Assembly (NCBI GenBank): GCA_005765155.1
Contig: VCCP01000002.1
Span: 6,324,001-6,388,000 of the forward strand
From: Zelopaecilomyces penicillatus
Lineage: Eukaryota; Ascomycota; Sordariomycetes; Hypocreales; Pseudodiploosporaceae
Reading direction: 5' to 3'
DNA length: 64,000 nucleotides
Below the pieces are notes generated by a model, which saw only the letters and a list, made by a program, of their open reading frames with translations, was not told the origin of the DNA and made no database searches. Shown one piece after another: positions 60,301 through 64,000 of this stretch; positions within the stretch are counted from its first letter, which is position 1; every line of letters begins with the position of its first letter. Made by a program: the position numbers and the translations under genes.

Positions 60301-63068
60301 GGACCTTTAGATGTGTTACATCTGGATTTGCCTCAACAATCGACCGCAAAATATCGAGGGTGAACTTTAGGTCTGCTCCATGAATACCTAGACCGAATGA
60401 CTTCCCAAGCGCTTCCCATTTCGTGGGAAATGTGTCGAATTTAGAAATGTCCTCTAGTCTCAGCCATGGAAAGAACTCATCTTTGATCATATAGCGATTA
60501 CACACAGCCTCGAGTTCTTCAGTTAGAAGATAGGTGTGTTTCAAAGGACACATTTTTATACTTTGCGATCTGCAAAGCACTTTAACGTCGCCGAGCTCCT
60601 TGACAAGGGCGCTAATATCTGCATTCTTCTTTGGCATCTCGAGCCCCCAGGTTGCTTGCAGGAAGCCTAAAAACTTCTCAGGTCGACTTTGAGAGAGATA
60701 TCTACCAATTGATGATAACTTTGGTTTAGTTTCATCAACAAGTCGGAGATTTCGTCGGAGAAAAAATTTCGAGCACATCCAATCTATCCATATAGGCGTA
60801 TCTTTTGTTGGCGGGCTGGGCACTTCGGTAAAGTAGATTTCGTGGACAAGGTATATGTGGTATAACCCTGGTGCGCCATCTCCAGGGCGTGAGCCGGGAG
60901 CTCTTGGTTTGAGCAAGTTAGTCCCATACGGGTCATCGGTTTGGATGTAAAAGTTTACGACGCTAGGCAGCAACAGAGATCCGTCCTTGGAGAGAATTCT
61001 GACCATATCGTAATGGTTTTGTGACTGAGAAACAAGATGATGGCTAAGGTAAAGAAATCGAAGATGCGAAAAGACCAATTCAGGTAATATGTTGAAAAAT
61101 ATGGAAAAGTTTCGATATTTGTTCCAGATGTCGTCGCGGATGAGGCTGACGGGTGCATTTTGGACTCCAAGGGCATCAAATAATTTCTTCCTGTCAGGAT
61201 TCGATGTAGCGACTGGAGTTATGACTCTTCGGCCTAAATCGAGGGGGATCTCCAAATCACTCAGATCAGCTTTATGGTAATAGACGGCCCCAGATAAAAT
61301 AGAGACCCATAAACCATTTCTCAGTGGTAAAATCTCTAGTTGTTGCACCGCCAGTATTACCGCAGAGCGGGTTCTCGTCGTAATTATGTGGTGTAGCAGT
61401 TTGGCAGCACGAGACTGCCAAGCCAAGTTATCGCAGGATTTCAATCTTGAATCTGACAATTTAAGATCGTGGTCGACTCGATCAAGAATTTCCAGACTGG
61501 ACATGTTTCGCAGGTCATAATTTTTTAAGACATGAATATCGCTTGACAAATACTTGGGAGACATGTAAAGCTCAGGCTGTTTGTCGCGGAAAATTGGACT
61601 GCCATTTGAATCCAGATGATTAGATTGTTGTGCTCTCAAATCGCGTAATAGTCGAAGCTTCTCTGAACCAGATCGGAAAACTGGCGTGTTACAAACTCGG
61701 TTCCGGATTTTGTGAATCAGACTAGACCAAAAGTCATTCCAGGGGAAATCCGAATCACCCGGAAGATACCGCATCCACTGATATTGAAGGCTCTCATGTT
61801 CGCAGAACTGAGAAGCTGCCTTGATGAAGGCGTCCGCAATACCATCAAGTAATCTCTCGTTTCTAACCGAAGATGTTACAATGTCCTGCCTATTAGCTTG
61901 CGTAACGAAATCTGCATGTATCAAGAACTACTCTCCCGTTAACTCATCAAAACTCTGTGAAAATGGTTCCGAGTCACTGACAGTAAAGCCCATCCGTCTG
62001 ATAGGTAGAAAGGCAAAAATGCATTGCTTTGCGAGAATCGGCACGGAGGATGATGTCAGTGGAAATGCGAGTACAACTTTGCTTTTTGAGTAAGTTCTCA
62101 TCTCCTTCTCTTCTTCTGAATAAATACGGTTTTCGTTTCGGGCAAGTTTGGTAGCCACATGTTCAGTGATGTGGTAATATTTCACTTCATCGTGCTTCTT
62201 ATTATTCTGGAATATGGATTTTGTCAACACAGTCGGCTTCCCTGCTCCAGATTTCTTCGTGTAGGTGATGGTTTTAAGAGCGTTACTCTTGCAATTCTGT
62301 TCATAAAAGGAGATTGTTATTTTCGAAATGTTTTTCATGAATATGAGTATTTCATGATGAATTTCCTCAAATTGCCGATGGATTATATCACTCTGTCTCT
62401 TTGACTCATCATCGTCACCATCGTCATGAAGGAACAAAGTAATACGAGTGAGCCGATCGCCAAGATATTCTTCATTGGCTTGCCACAATGGAGATATCAT
62501 CCCATATCCAGAGTCGTGTTTTCGGTGTAGGAAGTAGAATGAAAAGTGGCCAGATTGGATAAGCACCTTGTATGCCGCCATGAAAACTGACTTGAAGCCG
62601 ATGCCCTTTTCGCCGATATACCCTTGCGCCCCTGTCTTGGAACTCTTACCAATGTTGCAGATAGCTGTGAGATTGGCTGAGTTGAAGCCATCTTCGTTGC
62701 ATTCCATCACAATGCGATCAGGATAAATGTCGAATGACACCCTAGGATCTTCTCCATGATTGCGGGCTTTTTTGAAGTGATTGTCGTCTGCATTTTGAAG
62801 CAATTCGAAGACAAATCTGGCGCTGCTCGTGTAAAGATTTTGCGCAAGCCTTCAGCAACATTTGTCAGTGCTTGAATTATCTTCACTTATGGCCTGGAAG
62901 TACCAACGTTATCACATTCGAACCAATCAGCTTATCCTTTATCATAATGATTCTCTCAACCTCATGACGAGCTATCTCGTCCATATAATCATAGTATTTT
63001 GGCTTAAGTAAACCATGACTGTCGCTGATCTCCTCAACGAGCTCGCGTGCTTGGGCGGGGCTGGCCAT
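57320..63068 (-). CDS. NO VEIN/sacsin-like HSP90-type ATPase with DUF3883
   Basis: Eight exons: 62908-63068, 61982-62849, 60216-61927, 59703-60050, 59022-59642, 57939-58968, 57574-57882, 57320-57502 (1743 aa; every phase closes). The N-terminal GHKL ATPase has its N-box in FELLQNADDN, the second box in IGEKGIGFKSVF, and continues through FAFLPIRRMGFT/FLIHADFVTQ. A ~900-residue helical middle follows, then an acidic, Ser/Glu/Pro-rich spacer (about 1350-1500). The C-terminal DUF3883 has GAAGELYVFEML, the motif FIEVKTTT (D/E-x-K nuclease-like core), and FRVFDIGKDSMGLKILVDP at the end. Fungal relatives are uncharacterised; related modules occur in plant NO VEIN and in bacterial defence proteins. 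Intron 1 uses a weak GTTGGT donor. Confidence 0.85.
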
Positions 63069-63889
63069 AGTTCTTGCTTATTCACCAACACAACTACCAG
63101 GTATGCATGGGGAATTGTTCAAAGACCAAGCCAAAGCAGTGTGACTCGTGATTGTTTCCAGAAAGAGTGCTTGGGAGAATATCGTGGCATAGAGAGAGGT
63201 ATCGCAGGGGTAGCGCAGGGTAATACCTGAGATGGGAATCCGGCCGTCTTTGACGGAAGTGGTAACAAGCAGTCAATATATCATGTCATCAGAGGGGAGC
63301 CACACGCATTTTGTTCCACTTGCTTGATGTGAACTTATTTTAAGAGAATGGCCCTCGGTTGCATCGAGGTGTCCCCCTTGTAACTGACAGCCCCTGCGAC
63401 GGGCGCATACTTGTTGTTGGTCGTGTTCGAAATCCTCATAGGCCCAGTCATCACCAAAAATGGCCCAACCAACGTCCCATTGCGTCCCCCGTCGCAAAAG
63501 GCGCGTTTTTGTATGCAGAGCTGACTCTGCATCTCTATCAGCCATACATGTCACTTCAAAAGTTTGAACCCGTTCACAGCACATTCAGGGCCAACAAATG
63601 CAGTTGAGAGTTGAACGATTTAGGTAATCGCCATTGACTTGCGGCTGAATGGAGCAAGAATAGAAATAGATCTCAAAGACTCTAGCTGGGATCGCGAATT
63701 GCGGTGGTTACAGAAGAATCAATGAAATGGTACCAAGTGAGGGGTAACACGCAGGATGATAAGAAAGGCTCATCCAGAATATGTGGCTTGTCCCAACTCC
63801 CAAGACACTCTAAAAGGAACAATGGATCTACATAGCATTGCAGAACTTAAAAGGAAAGATCAAGATGTCACAATGTTGTGAAAAATGCC
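63069..63889. promoter_or_regulatory. Intergenic, promoter of the ATPase gene
   Basis: No gene is supported. Short antisense open frames at 63273-63607 are judged random. Confidence 0.4.
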
Positions 63890-63896
63890 AAAAAAA
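63890..63896 (-). terminator. Pol III poly-T terminator
   Basis: Seven T on the minus strand, four bases after the tRNA 3' end. Confidence 0.75.
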
Positions 63897-63900
63897 TGAA

Positions 63901-64000
63901 TGTCCTCGGTGAGGCTCGAACTCACGACCTTCAGATATCCCGGACTAAAGTCTGGATCATATTCTTAGATATCTATGTGATTGTTAGCGATGCTGCTGAG
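63901..64000 (-). tRNA. tRNA gene, 3' half (probable elongator tRNA-Met, intron-bearing), runs off window
   Basis: On the minus strand the sequence ATCTGAAGGTCGTGAG, then TTCGAGC and CTCAC, forms a perfect 5-bp T stem and B box. The acceptor 3' strand CGAGGAC and discriminator A follow, then a T7 terminator. The anticodon-stem end and variable loop are those of eukaryotic elongator tRNA-Met. Upstream there is sequence resembling an intron and a poor match to the 5' half (CTCAG ... CATA). The acceptor 5' strand would lie beyond 64000. The identity rests on memory of the family pattern, not on a complete cloverleaf. Confidence 0.6.

Overview
The window is a piece of a filamentous ascomycete nuclear genome, most likely a Trichoderma-like hypocrealean Sordariomycete. 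The reasons are short GT-AG introns (about 50-170 nt) with CTAAC/CTGAC-type branch points, fungal gene families (Ytp1, Alb1, GH72, Ysc84/SYLF, fungal BTB proteins, small secreted cysteine-rich proteins) and no operons. The species assignment is inference. I recognised no transposon, CRISPR array or rRNA.

Layout, left to right. 0-15 kb is core housekeeping: vps5 (retromer sorting nexin), taf5 (TFIID), med11 (Mediator), a small secreted protein, a Ytp1-family membrane protein, alb1 (60S biogenesis) and a conserved hypothetical. 15-21 kb is a more lineage-specific block: two tandem BTB-domain paralogues with decayed flanking repeats, then a multi-C2H2 zinc-finger protein carrying a long nucleoporin-like GLFG/FFG repeat array. 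22-35.3 kb holds a tiny cysteine-rich secreted protein, the large INO80 remodeller ATPase, a gene-poor interval, a GNAT acetyltransferase and the ABCF ATPase arb1. 36-40 kb holds small hydrophilic or hypothetical proteins, including a three-exon gene and a 54-codon tyrosine-rich gene that are easy to miss, plus a decayed coding-like stretch with a (TG)n tract. 41.6-50.2 kb holds a GPI-anchored GH72 glucanosyltransferase, a hypothetical, a SYLF-domain protein and guanine deaminase. 50.5-64 kb is accessory-like: a tannase/feruloyl esterase-family enzyme, an 18-cysteine three-module secreted protein, a fungal C2H2-like protein with an apparently broken splice donor, a 1743-residue NO VEIN/sacsin-like ATPase with a C-terminal DUF3883 nuclease-like domain, and the 3' end of a tRNA gene at the edge.

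Gene models were assembled by hand from reading frames, splice signals and family knowledge. All spliced lengths were checked for phase. For multi-exon genes the start and end give the full CDS span and the exon limits are in the evidence. The most unusual items are the GLFG-array zinc-finger protein, the HSP90-like-ATPase/DUF3883 protein, the possible AT-starting intron at 56128, and the taf5 alternative first exon.
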